Assembly: GCF_000153225.1 (NCBI RefSeq)
Contig: NZ_CH724148.1
Location: 2,064,842 to 2,128,841 of the forward strand
DNA length: 64,000 bases
Direction: 5' to 3'
Source: Polaribacter irgensii 23-P
Lineage (GTDB): Bacteria > Bacteroidota > Bacteroidia > Flavobacteriales > Flavobacteriaceae
The notes beneath the pieces were generated by a model that saw nothing but the letters and a program-made list of their open reading frames with translations, had not been told where the DNA came from and searched no databases. Within the stretch, counting starts at the first letter, position 1; each line of letters begins with the position of its first letter. The translations under genes and the position numbers were made by a program. Below, piece after piece: positions 1 to 9,198 of the stretch.

Positions 1-1211
1 GCATTTGTTAAAATGTTACCCCGCATTTCTAAAGCATCCCCTTCAGAAAGGAACAATGTAGCATCTTTACCAACTTCTAAGGAGCCCGCAAAGGAATCAA
101 TTCCTAGAATTTTAGCGGCATTCAATGTAATTAACTGTAAAGCAACTTCTTTGTCCAAACCAAAAGCAGCAAAAGTACCTGCATAAAAAGGAAGATTTCT
201 GGCGTTCATGCGTTCCATTTGCCCTTCCATTCCGATACTTACAAGAATTCCTTTGTCGATTAATGTATTGGCTATTGTATAGGTAGCGTCATAAGAATCG
301 TCTTCATTGTTCGGGTTTCTGTGAGGTCTCTCCAAAATAACCGAAACATTGTATTTTACTAATAAATCTGCTACTTTATCTGCCTGCTCTCCATTTACAA
401 TGGTCAGCTTTTCAATACCTAATTCCTTAGAAATCGTAATTGCATCTGTAATTTCTTTTTGTCCACTTACATGAATGAAAAATCGTTTGGAACCATCGAA
501 CAAACCAGCAGTGGCCTGATAAGGAAGATGTGTTTTTATTTTATTACTTGCCAAATAATTGGTTGCATTCGTAAAATAGTCTTTTATCTTATCAATGTTT
601 TCAATATATTTTGGATCGGGCTTTAAAGCAGGATCTTCACCTAGCCACCATTTTCCTGATGTAAAACTAGTAGGCCAATTGAGGTGAATACCATCATCTG
701 TTTTGATCGCAGCATCTTCCCAATTCCACGCATCTAACTGAACAACAGAAGAAGTTCCAGAAACGGTGCCACCTCTTGGAGTTACTTGTGCCATTAAGAC
801 ACCATTTGGCCTCATAGATTCAATAACTTTACTTTCTGCATTGTATGCAATTAAACTTCTAATATGCGGATTCATAGCACCAATTTCATCCTGGTCGTCA
901 CTTGCACTTACCGCATCGATTTCTACCAAACCTAATGTAGTATTTGCGGCAATAAAACCAGGATATAGCTGTTTTCCTGTGGCATTTATGACCGTTCCTA
1001 ATCTTGCTGTTTTTACCGTTGCGCTTCCAATAAAAGTAATTTTACCATCACGAAACATGAGTAAAGAATTTTCTATGACTTCTCCATTTCCGATGTGTGC
1101 AGTTGCACCCTCTATCGAGAATGCGGTCGTTTGTTTGTTTGCGGGTGTTTGTTGTGCGATACTATTCCCTACAAAGAAGAAAAATAGTAAACTAGATATT
1201 ATTTTTTTCAT
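1..1211 (-). CDS. secreted amidohydrolase-family protein, degenerate (3' end off window)
   Basis: The reading frame is open from an ATG at 1211 to the window edge (about 403 residues, C-terminus missing). It starts with a signal peptide (MKKIISSLLFFFFVGNSIAQ) and then shows the amidohydrolase/imidazolonepropionase-like layout: a small beta domain, then 'GKQLYPGFIAANTTLG', where active members have a PGFID-x-H-x-H metal motif. That His-x-His is absent, so hydrolase activity is doubtful. Near the visible end, 'LGIDSFAGSLEVGKDATLFL' is the usual C-terminal strand region of the family. It lies 5 bp downstream of the larger amidohydrolase at 1217-4192 on the same strand, so the two are almost certainly cotranscribed and may form a heteromer. 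Family assignment is confident; substrate is unknown. Confidence 0.8.
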   Translation of the reverse strand, partial: MKKIISSLLFFFFVGNSIAQQTPANKQTTAFSIEGATAHIGNGEVIENSLLMFRDGKITFIGSATVKTARLGTVINATGKQLYPGFIAANTTLGLVEIDAVSASDDQDEIGAMNPHIRSLIAYNAESKVIESMRPNGVLMAQVTPRGGTVSGTSSVVQLDAWNWEDAAIKTDDGIHLNWPTSFTSGKWWLGEDPALKPDPKYIENIDKIKDYFTNATNYLASNKIKTHLPYQATAGLFDGSKRFFIHVSGQKEITDAITISKELGIEKLTIVNGEQADKVADLLVKYNVSVILERPHRNPNNEDDSYDATYTIANTLIDKGILVSIGMEGQMERMNARNLPFYAGTFAAFGLDKEVALQLITLNAAKILGIDSFAGSLEVGKDATLFLSEGDALEMRGNILTN

Positions 1212-1216
1212 TATTT

Positions 1217-4192
1217 TTAGTTTAAGAGTGCTTCTAAAGTGTCACAGTGAAAATTAATATCACCTCTTTTTACAGGTGCTTTTGTCTTTCCGCCTTTCAT
1301 TTTTTCATTTAGCATCAGGGTAATCAATTTACTTTTTTCTTGCTTGATCGCCTCTCGCTTTTTTAGGTCTTCATCTCTATCAAAGAAAATTTTACCGTCT
1401 ACAATGGTCTTTTCTACTTTTGCGTAGATCGACATTGGATGATGGCTCCATAAAACGACATCCGCATCTTTTCCTTCTTTAATACTTCCTACTTTATCAT
1501 CGATGTGTAAGAGTTTTGCAGGATTTATAGTAACCATTTTCCAAGCTTCTAATTCAGTCATACCGCCGTATTTGATGGTTTTTGCTGCTTCTTGATTTAA
1601 ACGTCTCGACATTTCCCGGTCATCTGAATTTATTGCTACGGTTACCCCAGCATTGTGCATAATTGCAGCATTATATGGAATCGCATCATTTACTTCGTAT
1701 TTGTATGCCCACCAATCTGAAAAGGTAGAACCTCCAACACCGTGTTTTGCCATTTTATCAGCAACCTTATAACCTTCTAAAATATGTGTAAATGTGTTGA
1801 TTCTAAAGTTGAATTTTTCAGCAACTTTTAACAGCATATTTATTTCTGACTGAACATAAGAATGACAAGAAATAAAACGTTCTCCATTTAAAATTTCAAC
1901 CAAGGTTTCCATCTCGTCATCTTTTCTATAAGGTTTGCCACTTTTCTTTAAAACTTCGTATTCTTGAGCTCTTGTAAAGTAATCTGTAAAAACTTGTTCA
2001 ACACCCATTCGTGTCTGCGGAAAACGAGTTCCATTCGCACTTCTTGATTGTTTTACATTTTCACCCAAGGCGAATTTTATAAATTTTGGAGAACTGTCGT
2101 ACATCATATTCTCTGCACTTTCTCCCCATTTAAGTTTGATGATTGCAGACCGACCTCCAATTGGGTTTGCAGAACCATGTAAAATTTGAGCTGAAGTAGT
2201 TCCACCAGAAAGGTTTCTATAAATATTGATGTCATTTGGATCTATGACATCTTCCATTGTCACTTCAGCAGACGAATTTTGTGCTCCTTCATTAATTGCC
2301 GAAGCAGCAATATGAGAGTGTTCATCAACAATACCAGCAGTTAAATGTTTTCCCGTTCCGTCAATTTCTGTGGCTCTTCGGTCTTTTAAATTGCTGCCAA
2401 TTTCCACAATTTTACCCTCTTTTAATAATACATCTGTGTTTTCTAAAATTCCAACAGCTTCACTCGTCCAAACAGTTACGTTTTTAATTAAAATAGTCTC
2501 CGTTTCTGGGATTTTATAATTTCCAAAACCGAGGTTGGGATAGGTTACAGGAAGTACAACTATAGCCGTTTCTTTTTCAGTTTTTTTATTCTTTTCTTCT
2601 TTTTTACTTTTCTTTTTTACTTGTACACTAGCAGACCAAGAAGTTTCATTTCCTTGGGTATCAAAAGCGGTGCCTTGCATGACATTAGAAGCGTTGATAA
2701 TTTTACCCAACATTCTAGTGTATACTTTGTCTTCATTTAAAGTTATAGAAATCCAATCTTCTTTATACGAAAATTTAGATTCTACTTTTTTATCACCAAT
2801 TTTGACAGCAGCACTTTGTTTTTTGGCTTTCCCAGAAACGATTAATTCATAATTTTTATCATTTACAGACAACATGTAATTTCCGTTAATATCTTTAATA
2901 TACATATCATTTACTACATTCTTATTGCCTTGTACCCAGTTTTCGTAAAGAATAGTTTCAGCATCAAAAATATCTCCAGAGGTAATAATAAAGTTAGCAT
3001 AACTTCCTTTGTTTAAGTTTCCAATAGCATTGTTTCCAATAATAGTTGCCGGAATGGTTGTTAAAGATGCCAGAGCTTTCTCTTTGTCAAAACCATATTT
3101 TATGGCCTTCTGTAAGTTTTTATGAAAAGACTTTACAGATTTTAAAGAGCGTGTAGTCAAAGCAAAATTAACTCCACTTTCAGCTAATACTTTTAAATTA
3201 GAGGGCTCCTGATTCCATTTACGCATGTCTCTTAAAGAGATTTGCTGCGCCAATAATGGATCCGAAACATCATAAGCATCGCTGAAGTTTATAGGAATAA
3301 TAAAATTGGCATTGGTTCCTACAATTTCACTAATTCTTTCAAACTCGTCTCCAGAACCAACAATTGTGTATTGAATTCCAAATTCATCTCCAATTTTATC
3401 TGCTCTTAAGGCATCTAATAAATTCCCTGTTTCAAAAATTTGAACTAAATTTTTATTGCCGTTTAAGGCCTCTAAAGCCAAATCTTTATTTTTTATATTG
3501 CCTTGAGCATACCAAGAAGCATCGTTATATGTTTGTCTTAACAATGCCATTGCACCCATTCTAGAGCTAGGATACGCTTGTTGAGACAGGGCACTTTTAG
3601 AAAAGGACAAATACTGTGCAGATCTGGTGTCTAAAACTCGGTACGCATTTGAAGAATTTGGGTCTAACGCAATTAACAATCCATTTCCACGAATAATTCC
3701 ATCTTGTAAGTGCGTGTTTACGACACCAAAACCTTCATTTAAAAGTGCTTTCGCTTTTTTTGTGTCGAACGAAAATTCTTTGACGGGATTGATGTCTGGA
3801 CGAATGTGATCATTCCAGTAATATCCTTCTCTAGAAGCAGCATATTGCGCAGATCGAGAACGATTAACTACTCTTTTTGGTTTTTTAATTCCAAAATCTG
3901 AGTACAAATCTATAAAACTTGGATAAATTGTTTTTCCAGTCAGGTTGATTTTTTTTGCGCCCTTAGGAATTGTAACATTTTTTCCAACTTCAAGAATTTT
4001 TCCATTTTGGAATAGTAAAGTTCCCTTTTTAATGATTTTTGTTGGGTTTACATAAATAGTAGCATTTGTGAGCGCTACTAAGTTGTTTTCTGTAGTTTTT
4101 ACTCCGGAATCTGTTGGGAAATAATCTTGCGAGTGCAAAGAAAAGGTCAACAGAAATGAGCAAAGTAAGAGTAGTTTTCTCATAGTTGTCAT
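1217..4192 (-). CDS. secreted double amidohydrolase-domain protein (991 aa)
   Basis: This protein has an N-terminal signal peptide (MRKLLLLCSFLLTFSLHSQ, best fitting a start at 4183, three codons inside the longest frame) followed by two amidohydrolase-like halves. The first (about residues 30-450) has 'YPSFIDLYSDFG' instead of the metal-binding His-x-His and looks inactive. After a lysine-rich linker (about 525-545), the second half keeps 'AGIVDEHSHIAASA', later His residues in 'ISCHSY' and 'TFTHILEG', and the Asp of 'AINSDDREM'. It should therefore bind a metal and hydrolyse a cyclic amide or peptide-like substrate in the periplasm or outside the cell. It is about twice the usual 400-450 aa family length. 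It forms an operon with the degenerate paralogue downstream. Confidence 0.85.
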   Translation of the reverse strand: MTTMRKLLLLCSFLLTFSLHSQDYFPTDSGVKTTENNLVALTNATIYVNPTKIIKKGTLLFQNGKILEVGKNVTIPKGAKKINLTGKTIYPSFIDLYSDFGIKKPKRVVNRSRSAQYAASREGYYWNDHIRPDINPVKEFSFDTKKAKALLNEGFGVVNTHLQDGIIRGNGLLIALDPNSSNAYRVLDTRSAQYLSFSKSALSQQAYPSSRMGAMALLRQTYNDASWYAQGNIKNKDLALEALNGNKNLVQIFETGNLLDALRADKIGDEFGIQYTIVGSGDEFERISEIVGTNANFIIPINFSDAYDVSDPLLAQQISLRDMRKWNQEPSNLKVLAESGVNFALTTRSLKSVKSFHKNLQKAIKYGFDKEKALASLTTIPATIIGNNAIGNLNKGSYANFIITSGDIFDAETILYENWVQGNKNVVNDMYIKDINGNYMLSVNDKNYELIVSGKAKKQSAAVKIGDKKVESKFSYKEDWISITLNEDKVYTRMLGKIINASNVMQGTAFDTQGNETSWSASVQVKKKSKKEEKNKKTEKETAIVVLPVTYPNLGFGNYKIPETETILIKNVTVWTSEAVGILENTDVLLKEGKIVEIGSNLKDRRATEIDGTGKHLTAGIVDEHSHIAASAINEGAQNSSAEVTMEDVIDPNDINIYRNLSGGTTSAQILHGSANPIGGRSAIIKLKWGESAENMMYDSSPKFIKFALGENVKQSRSANGTRFPQTRMGVEQVFTDYFTRAQEYEVLKKSGKPYRKDDEMETLVEILNGERFISCHSYVQSEINMLLKVAEKFNFRINTFTHILEGYKVADKMAKHGVGGSTFSDWWAYKYEVNDAIPYNAAIMHNAGVTVAINSDDREMSRRLNQEAAKTIKYGGMTELEAWKMVTINPAKLLHIDDKVGSIKEGKDADVVLWSHHPMSIYAKVEKTIVDGKIFFDRDEDLKKREAIKQEKSKLITLMLNEKMKGGKTKAPVKRGDINFHCDTLEALLN

Positions 4193-4272
4193 AACAAAGA
4201 TTAAATTTTTATGGCCTAAATTTAATTAGATCCAATTTGTAAATTGTTAAAAGAAATTAGTTTAACAAAATT

Positions 4273-5358
4273 TTAAGAAAGCGAGTGGCCTTCTAAAGTT
4301 GCAAAATACCTGATCAATAAATCGACTACATAATTATAAGAAGCAATGCCTTTATCTTGTTTATTTGCTTTTAAATAGGCATTGTATCCTTTTTTTACCA
4401 GCGGTTCAAATGGATTGTCATAAGCTTTCCAAAACTCATAAGTTGTGTTAAAATCTTTTATAATTCCTCTGTTTAATGTTTGATAAAGTTCTTGGGACAA
4501 ATTACGGTCTCGTTTTCTAAGTTCTGAAACACAATATAAAAAAGCCATTCGATAGCTCGCATAGGAAAAATAAATATTGTCATTATAATTTGCCGCTAAA
4601 AAGCCAATAAAATTTGCTTCATTTTCAGCTGCAAACCCTATTTGATGTGCCATCTCGTGACAAACTGTGGTTGGATAGCCTGTTTTTGGAATTTTAGCAT
4701 TTACCTGTGCTTCGCCTGTTAAAGGATTCAGGTATCCTCCTGTTCCGTTATACGTCTGTAAGACGCTCATTAAAGAACTTTTTATAGATTTATATTTGTA
4801 TTGAAATTGTGGAAAATCTTCCGCCAGATGTGCATAGCCTAAAATTGCCATATCATACATTTCCTCCGGAGAAAAGTTGTTTTCAACTTGTAAGGTATCG
4901 TTTTTGGTGATTTTAAATTGAGCATCATTTAATTTTGTGATGATGGTTTCCGTTACTTTTTGAAGTTGTGCTGTAGAATATTCTCCGTGTGGATAGTTTA
5001 AGTTTTCAGCAATGGGTTGCCGATAATAATTCAAACCCCAAAAAAGATAAAAACAAAAATAAAGGCCTGATAAAACAGCTGTAAAATGGACGACCTTTGA
5101 GATGAAATTGCGAAATCTACTGGCAATCAACCGAATGATAAATCGGAGAAAAAGAAAGAGTAAAAAACCGATTAAAAGATCACCAAATGAAAAGGGAAGC
5201 CAGCCAAAAATAATTCTTAAAAAAGATGAAATTATGGGATAGATTCCACTTGAATAATACTGTTCTATAAAGGCAGGATTTTTAGAGGCCAGTTGCACTA
5301 ATAGCACTTGAATGGGCAAGCAAAGGGCTATGATAAGTTGTTTTCTTTCTTTTTTCAT
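4273..5358 (-). CDS. DUF3810 family membrane protein with HExxH motif
   Basis: This 361-aa protein has three hydrophobic segments in the N-terminal third (about residues 8-22, 55-80 and 88-108), then a soluble domain containing HEMAH at residues 234-238 followed by 'ENEANF' about ten residues on. That is the arrangement of a gluzincin-like zinc site and is typical of the DUF3810 family found across Bacteroidota. The likely role is a membrane-anchored zinc peptidase, but no substrate is known for the family. It is transcribed away from dnaB. The start ATG at 5358 follows from the hydrophobic N-terminus beginning right after MKKERKQ. Confidence 0.85.
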   Translation of the reverse strand: MKKERKQLIIALCLPIQVLLVQLASKNPAFIEQYYSSGIYPIISSFLRIIFGWLPFSFGDLLIGFLLFLFLRFIIRLIASRFRNFISKVVHFTAVLSGLYFCFYLFWGLNYYRQPIAENLNYPHGEYSTAQLQKVTETIITKLNDAQFKITKNDTLQVENNFSPEEMYDMAILGYAHLAEDFPQFQYKYKSIKSSLMSVLQTYNGTGGYLNPLTGEAQVNAKIPKTGYPTTVCHEMAHQIGFAAENEANFIGFLAANYNDNIYFSYASYRMAFLYCVSELRKRDRNLSQELYQTLNRGIIKDFNTTYEFWKAYDNPFEPLVKKGYNAYLKANKQDKGIASYNYVVDLLIRYFATLEGHSLS

Positions 5359-5495
5359 TGGTATAAAAATAACCTATTAAAAGAGAAGTTGACTGGTTGT
5401 TAACAAGATAATAACAATTTAGTAGACAAATATTGTTTACAAATTTTAGTGCAATTTTAGAGATGAGAACCAAGTAAAAAAGTACCTTTACCAAC

Positions 5496-7007
5496 ATGGA
5501 GAAGACGAGTGTAAACCCAGTAAAAAAAACCGATAAAAGCAGAATTATTAGTCTTGAAAAAGGTAAGATTCCACCGCAGGCAGTAGAGCTTGAGGAGGCG
5601 GTGTTGGGTGCCATGATGATTGATAAAAAAGGAATTGATGACGTTATTGATGTTTTAAGTCCAGATGCTTTTTATGACCAAAAACACAACGAAGTATATG
5701 CTGCTATTTACGAATTATTTCAGAATTCAGAACCGATAGATCTTTTAACAGTATCGAATCTGTTAAAAAAGAAAGGGAAATTAGACTTTGTTGGTGGTGA
5801 TTTGTATTTGATTCGATTGACACAAAAAGTAGCTTCTTCCGCCCATATTGAATTTCATGCAAGAATTATATTACAAAAATACATTCAGCGCAAATTAATT
5901 TCTATTTCAAGTGAAATTATTGAAAACGCGTATGATGACGGTACCGACGTTTTTGAGTTGTTAGATGATGCCGAAGCCAAGCTATTTGAAGTTACCCAAG
6001 GAAATTTAAAAAAGAGTTCTGAAGATGCAGGTTCTCTTGTAAAGCAGGCTTTGGCCAAAATTCAAGAAATAGGAAATTCTGAGGGCATGTCTGGATTAGA
6101 GACTGGTTTTACCAAGTTAGATGCGCTAACTTCTGGATGGCAGCCCTCCGATTTAGTTATTATTGCAGCGCGTCCCGGTATGGGAAAAACAGCGTTTGTA
6201 ATATCGATGGCGAAAAACATGGCAATTGATTTTGGTCATGGGGTTGCTGTTTTCTCATTAGAGATGTCTTCTGTACAGCTTATTACTCGGATGATTTCTT
6301 CTGAGACTGGCTTGACTTCAGAAAAATTACGAAAAGGAAATTTAGAACCACATGAATGGGAGCAATTGAATGTAAAGGTTAAGAAATTATCTGACGCGCC
6401 TATTTTTATTGACGATACGCCATCACTTTCAGTATTTGATTTGCGTGCAAAAGCGCGGAGATTGGTGTCCCAACACGGTGTTAAAATTATTGTAATTGAT
6501 TATTTGCAGTTAATGACGGCAGGTGGGAAGTCAGGAGGAAATCGGGAACAAGAAATTTCGATGATTTCGAGAAACTTGAAAGCATTGGCCAAAGAGCTAG
6601 AGGTTCCTGTAATTGCACTTTCTCAATTATCGCGTGCAGTAGAAACGCGTGGAGGGAGTAAAAGACCGCTGTTGTCTGATTTACGTGAATCTGGAGCCAT
6701 TGAGCAGGATGCTGATATTGTTTCTTTTATTTTCCGTCCAGAGTATTATGGAATGACAGAATGGGATGACGACGAACACACACCATGTGAAGGGCAAGGA
6801 GAATTTATTGTTGCAAAACACAGAAATGGTGGTTTGGAGAATATTCGCTTGAAATTTACGGGACACCTAGCAAAATTCTCAGATTTGGATGAAGGTTTTA
6901 GCTCAGAATTTCAATCCGCAATGAATACAGATTTTCCCGATGATGTTTTTCCAGACCAAAGAATTGAACCGAAAGACGCATTTGGCAGTGATGATGTTCC
7001 CTTTTAA
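5496..7007 (+). CDS. dnaB: replicative DNA helicase DnaB
   Basis: This is the hexameric replicative helicase that unwinds DNA 5'-3' ahead of the fork. The 503 residues match the family's usual length. The N-terminal all-helical domain (about 25-125) contains 'PPQAVELEEAVLGAMMID'; the RecA-like domain starts near 'GMSGLETGFTKLDALTSGW'. Walker A is ARPGMGKT (residues 225-232), and Walker B is IIVIDYLQLM (331-340). There is no intein insertion, although dnaB is a common intein site. The start at 5496 gives a normal N-terminus. A 14-bp-stem hairpin follows the stop at 7034-7067. Confidence 0.97.
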   Translation: MEKTSVNPVKKTDKSRIISLEKGKIPPQAVELEEAVLGAMMIDKKGIDDVIDVLSPDAFYDQKHNEVYAAIYELFQNSEPIDLLTVSNLLKKKGKLDFVGGDLYLIRLTQKVASSAHIEFHARIILQKYIQRKLISISSEIIENAYDDGTDVFELLDDAEAKLFEVTQGNLKKSSEDAGSLVKQALAKIQEIGNSEGMSGLETGFTKLDALTSGWQPSDLVIIAARPGMGKTAFVISMAKNMAIDFGHGVAVFSLEMSSVQLITRMISSETGLTSEKLRKGNLEPHEWEQLNVKVKKLSDAPIFIDDTPSLSVFDLRAKARRLVSQHGVKIIVIDYLQLMTAGGKSGGNREQEISMISRNLKALAKELEVPVIALSQLSRAVETRGGSKRPLLSDLRESGAIEQDADIVSFIFRPEYYGMTEWDDDEHTPCEGQGEFIVAKHRNGGLENIRLKFTGHLAKFSDLDEGFSSEFQSAMNTDFPDDVFPDQRIEPKDAFGSDDVPF

Positions 7008-7033
7008 ATAGTTAGAAAGTCATAAAATTTTAC

Positions 7034-7067
7034 AAATACACAATTGCTTCATTGCAATTGTGTATTT
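7034..7067 (+). terminator. intrinsic terminator after dnaB
   Basis: A 14-bp perfect inverted repeat (arms 7034-7047 and 7054-7067, 6-nt loop) lies 26 bp after the dnaB stop and ends in a short T run. Confidence 0.7.
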
Positions 7068-7147
7068 TCGTTTATGATAAATACAGTTCTATTTTTCGTT
7101 TCTTAAAAGAGCGAATTTGAATCAAATTTTTAAAATACAATCCATTT

Positions 7148-9187
7148 ATGAAGCATCTGTTAATTTTTTCATTATTTATTTTAGGTTTTCAAAATATATC
7201 CGCACAAGAACAAAAGATAGCCTTTCAACCTTTAGACGTATTTTCTTTAGAATGGGCTTCAGATCCTCAAATTTCTCCAGATGCATCCCAAATCATATAT
7301 AGAAGAAACGGATTTGATATTATGAAAGATACCTCTAGAGGGAATCTTTGGATTATCAATTCAGATGGCTCTTCAAATAGGAAATTAACCTCAAGAGAAG
7401 TAAATGAATCACAAGCAAAATGGTCGCCAAGTGGAGATCGAATTGCATTTGTAAGTGGGACTAAAGAGGGATCGGAAGTTTATATGTACTGGGTTCAAAC
7501 AGGTCAAATCGCAAAACTATCGCAATTAGAAATGGCACCAGGGAATCTTTCTTGGTCTCCCGACGGAACGCAGATTGCTTTTACAATGTTTGTAGCAAAA
7601 AAGTCTCCAGTAATCGTAAAAATGCCAGCAAAACCCAAAGGAGCATCCTGGGCAAAAGCGGCAAGAATAACAGACAGATTAAAACATGAAGCAGATGGTA
7701 GCGGTTACATGCAACCAGGTTTTACGCATCTTTTTATACTGCCTGCAGAAGGAGGTACTCCAAGACAAATAACGAGTGATGATTATAACCATAGCGGAAG
7801 TTTGTCCTTTTCTCCCAACGGAAAGGAAATCTACTTTTCAGCAAATAGAGTGGAAGATTGGGAGTATGATTTTAGAAATAGTGAGGTTTATAAAGTAGAC
7901 ATAAATAGTAGAATTATAACCGTTCTGACTTCACAAAACGGACCTGATTATGCACCAAAAGTTTCCCCTAATGGAAAACTCATAGCGTTTTTAGGGTTTG
8001 AAGATAAAGTACAAGCCCACCAGAATACATTATTATATATAATGAATTTAGACGGAAGTAATCGCAAAGTGGTTTCTGGAAATTTTGACAATAGTATTTC
8101 AAATATTTCTTGGGATAGCTCAGGAAAAGGTTTGTATTGCACCTATGATGAAAAAGGGAACTCTAAGGTCGCGCATATTTCTACGAACGGAAAATTAATG
8201 AAATTAGCAGACAATTTAGGGGGAACAACAATAGGACGGCCTTACGCTTCAGGATCTTATACTGTTGCTGATAATGGTACTATAGTGTACACACAATCCC
8301 GACCAGAATATCCCGCAGAACTTGCCGTCATTCAAAATAAAAAAGGACCCCATCAAATTACGCATTTAAATCAAGATGTTTTAAGACATCGGAAACTGGG
8401 ACAAACGGAAGAAGTATGGTACAATTCTTCTTATGATGAAAGAAGCATTCAAGGTTGGATTGTAAAACCCCCTTTTTATGATGCATCAAAAAAATATCCT
8501 TTGTTAGTAGAAAACCACGGCGGTCCAATTCTAAATTATGGAGATCGGTTTACCGCAGAAATTCAGTTGTATGCTGCAGATGGTTATGTGGTGTTTTATC
8601 CAAATCCAAGAGGAAGCACAAGTTATGGGGAGGAATTTGCCAACTTATTATATCACAATTACCCGGGACAAGATTATAATGATGTAATAGACGGGGTAGA
8701 TTATTTGGTTAAAAAAGGAATTGTAGATTCCGAAAAATTATTTGTTACTGGAGGAAGTGCAGGAGGAATTATGACGGCATGGGTGATTGGAAAAAATAAG
8801 CGATTTAAAGCGGCTGTGGTTGTTAAGCCAGTTATGAATTGGATTAGTAAAACTTTAGTTGCAGACAATTACTATGGATATGCGAATTCACGACTTCCGG
8901 GACAGCCTTGGGAGAATTTTGAAACCTACTGGAAGTTCTCTCCATTGTCTTTAGTTGGTAATATAGAAACCCCAACAATGGTGATGGTGGGAATGAATGA
9001 TTTACGCACACCTCCAAGTGAAGCAAAACAATTATACCACGCTTTAAAGTTGCGGAAAATTGAGACGGTGTTGGTAGAGATACCTGGAGCGTCTCATGGG
9101 ATTGCTCGAAAACCTAGTAATTTAATTAGCAAGGTGGCACATACGTTGGCTTGGTTTAAAAAGTACAATAATGAAGAAAATAAATAG
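7148..9187 (+). CDS. S9 family prolyl oligopeptidase-type peptidase, secreted
   Basis: This 679-aa protein begins with a signal peptide (MKHLLIFSLFILGFQNISAQ). Residues about 30-400 carry repeated PD40/WD40-like beta-propeller units ('SPDASQIIYRRN', 'SPSGDRIAFVSG', 'SPDGTQIAF', 'SPNGKEIYFSANR'). An alpha/beta-hydrolase domain follows with the catalytic triad visible as Ser537 in GGSAGG, Asp618 in 'GMNDLRTPP' and His650 in 'GASHGIA'. The family cleaves short peptides or releases dipeptides, here probably in the periplasm as part of peptide scavenging. The AsnB-like gene starts 11 bp downstream, suggesting cotranscription. Confidence 0.93.
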   Translation: MKHLLIFSLFILGFQNISAQEQKIAFQPLDVFSLEWASDPQISPDASQIIYRRNGFDIMKDTSRGNLWIINSDGSSNRKLTSREVNESQAKWSPSGDRIAFVSGTKEGSEVYMYWVQTGQIAKLSQLEMAPGNLSWSPDGTQIAFTMFVAKKSPVIVKMPAKPKGASWAKAARITDRLKHEADGSGYMQPGFTHLFILPAEGGTPRQITSDDYNHSGSLSFSPNGKEIYFSANRVEDWEYDFRNSEVYKVDINSRIITVLTSQNGPDYAPKVSPNGKLIAFLGFEDKVQAHQNTLLYIMNLDGSNRKVVSGNFDNSISNISWDSSGKGLYCTYDEKGNSKVAHISTNGKLMKLADNLGGTTIGRPYASGSYTVADNGTIVYTQSRPEYPAELAVIQNKKGPHQITHLNQDVLRHRKLGQTEEVWYNSSYDERSIQGWIVKPPFYDASKKYPLLVENHGGPILNYGDRFTAEIQLYAADGYVVFYPNPRGSTSYGEEFANLLYHNYPGQDYNDVIDGVDYLVKKGIVDSEKLFVTGGSAGGIMTAWVIGKNKRFKAAVVVKPVMNWISKTLVADNYYGYANSRLPGQPWENFETYWKFSPLSLVGNIETPTMVMVGMNDLRTPPSEAKQLYHALKLRKIETVLVEIPGASHGIARKPSNLISKVAHTLAWFKKYNNEENK

Positions 9188-9198
9188 ATAATTAGACA

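Noticed and set aside
766..1257. 163-aa plus-strand protein
   Set aside because: Shadow of the minus-strand amidohydrolase, whose frame is continuous with a clear signal peptide and family motifs.
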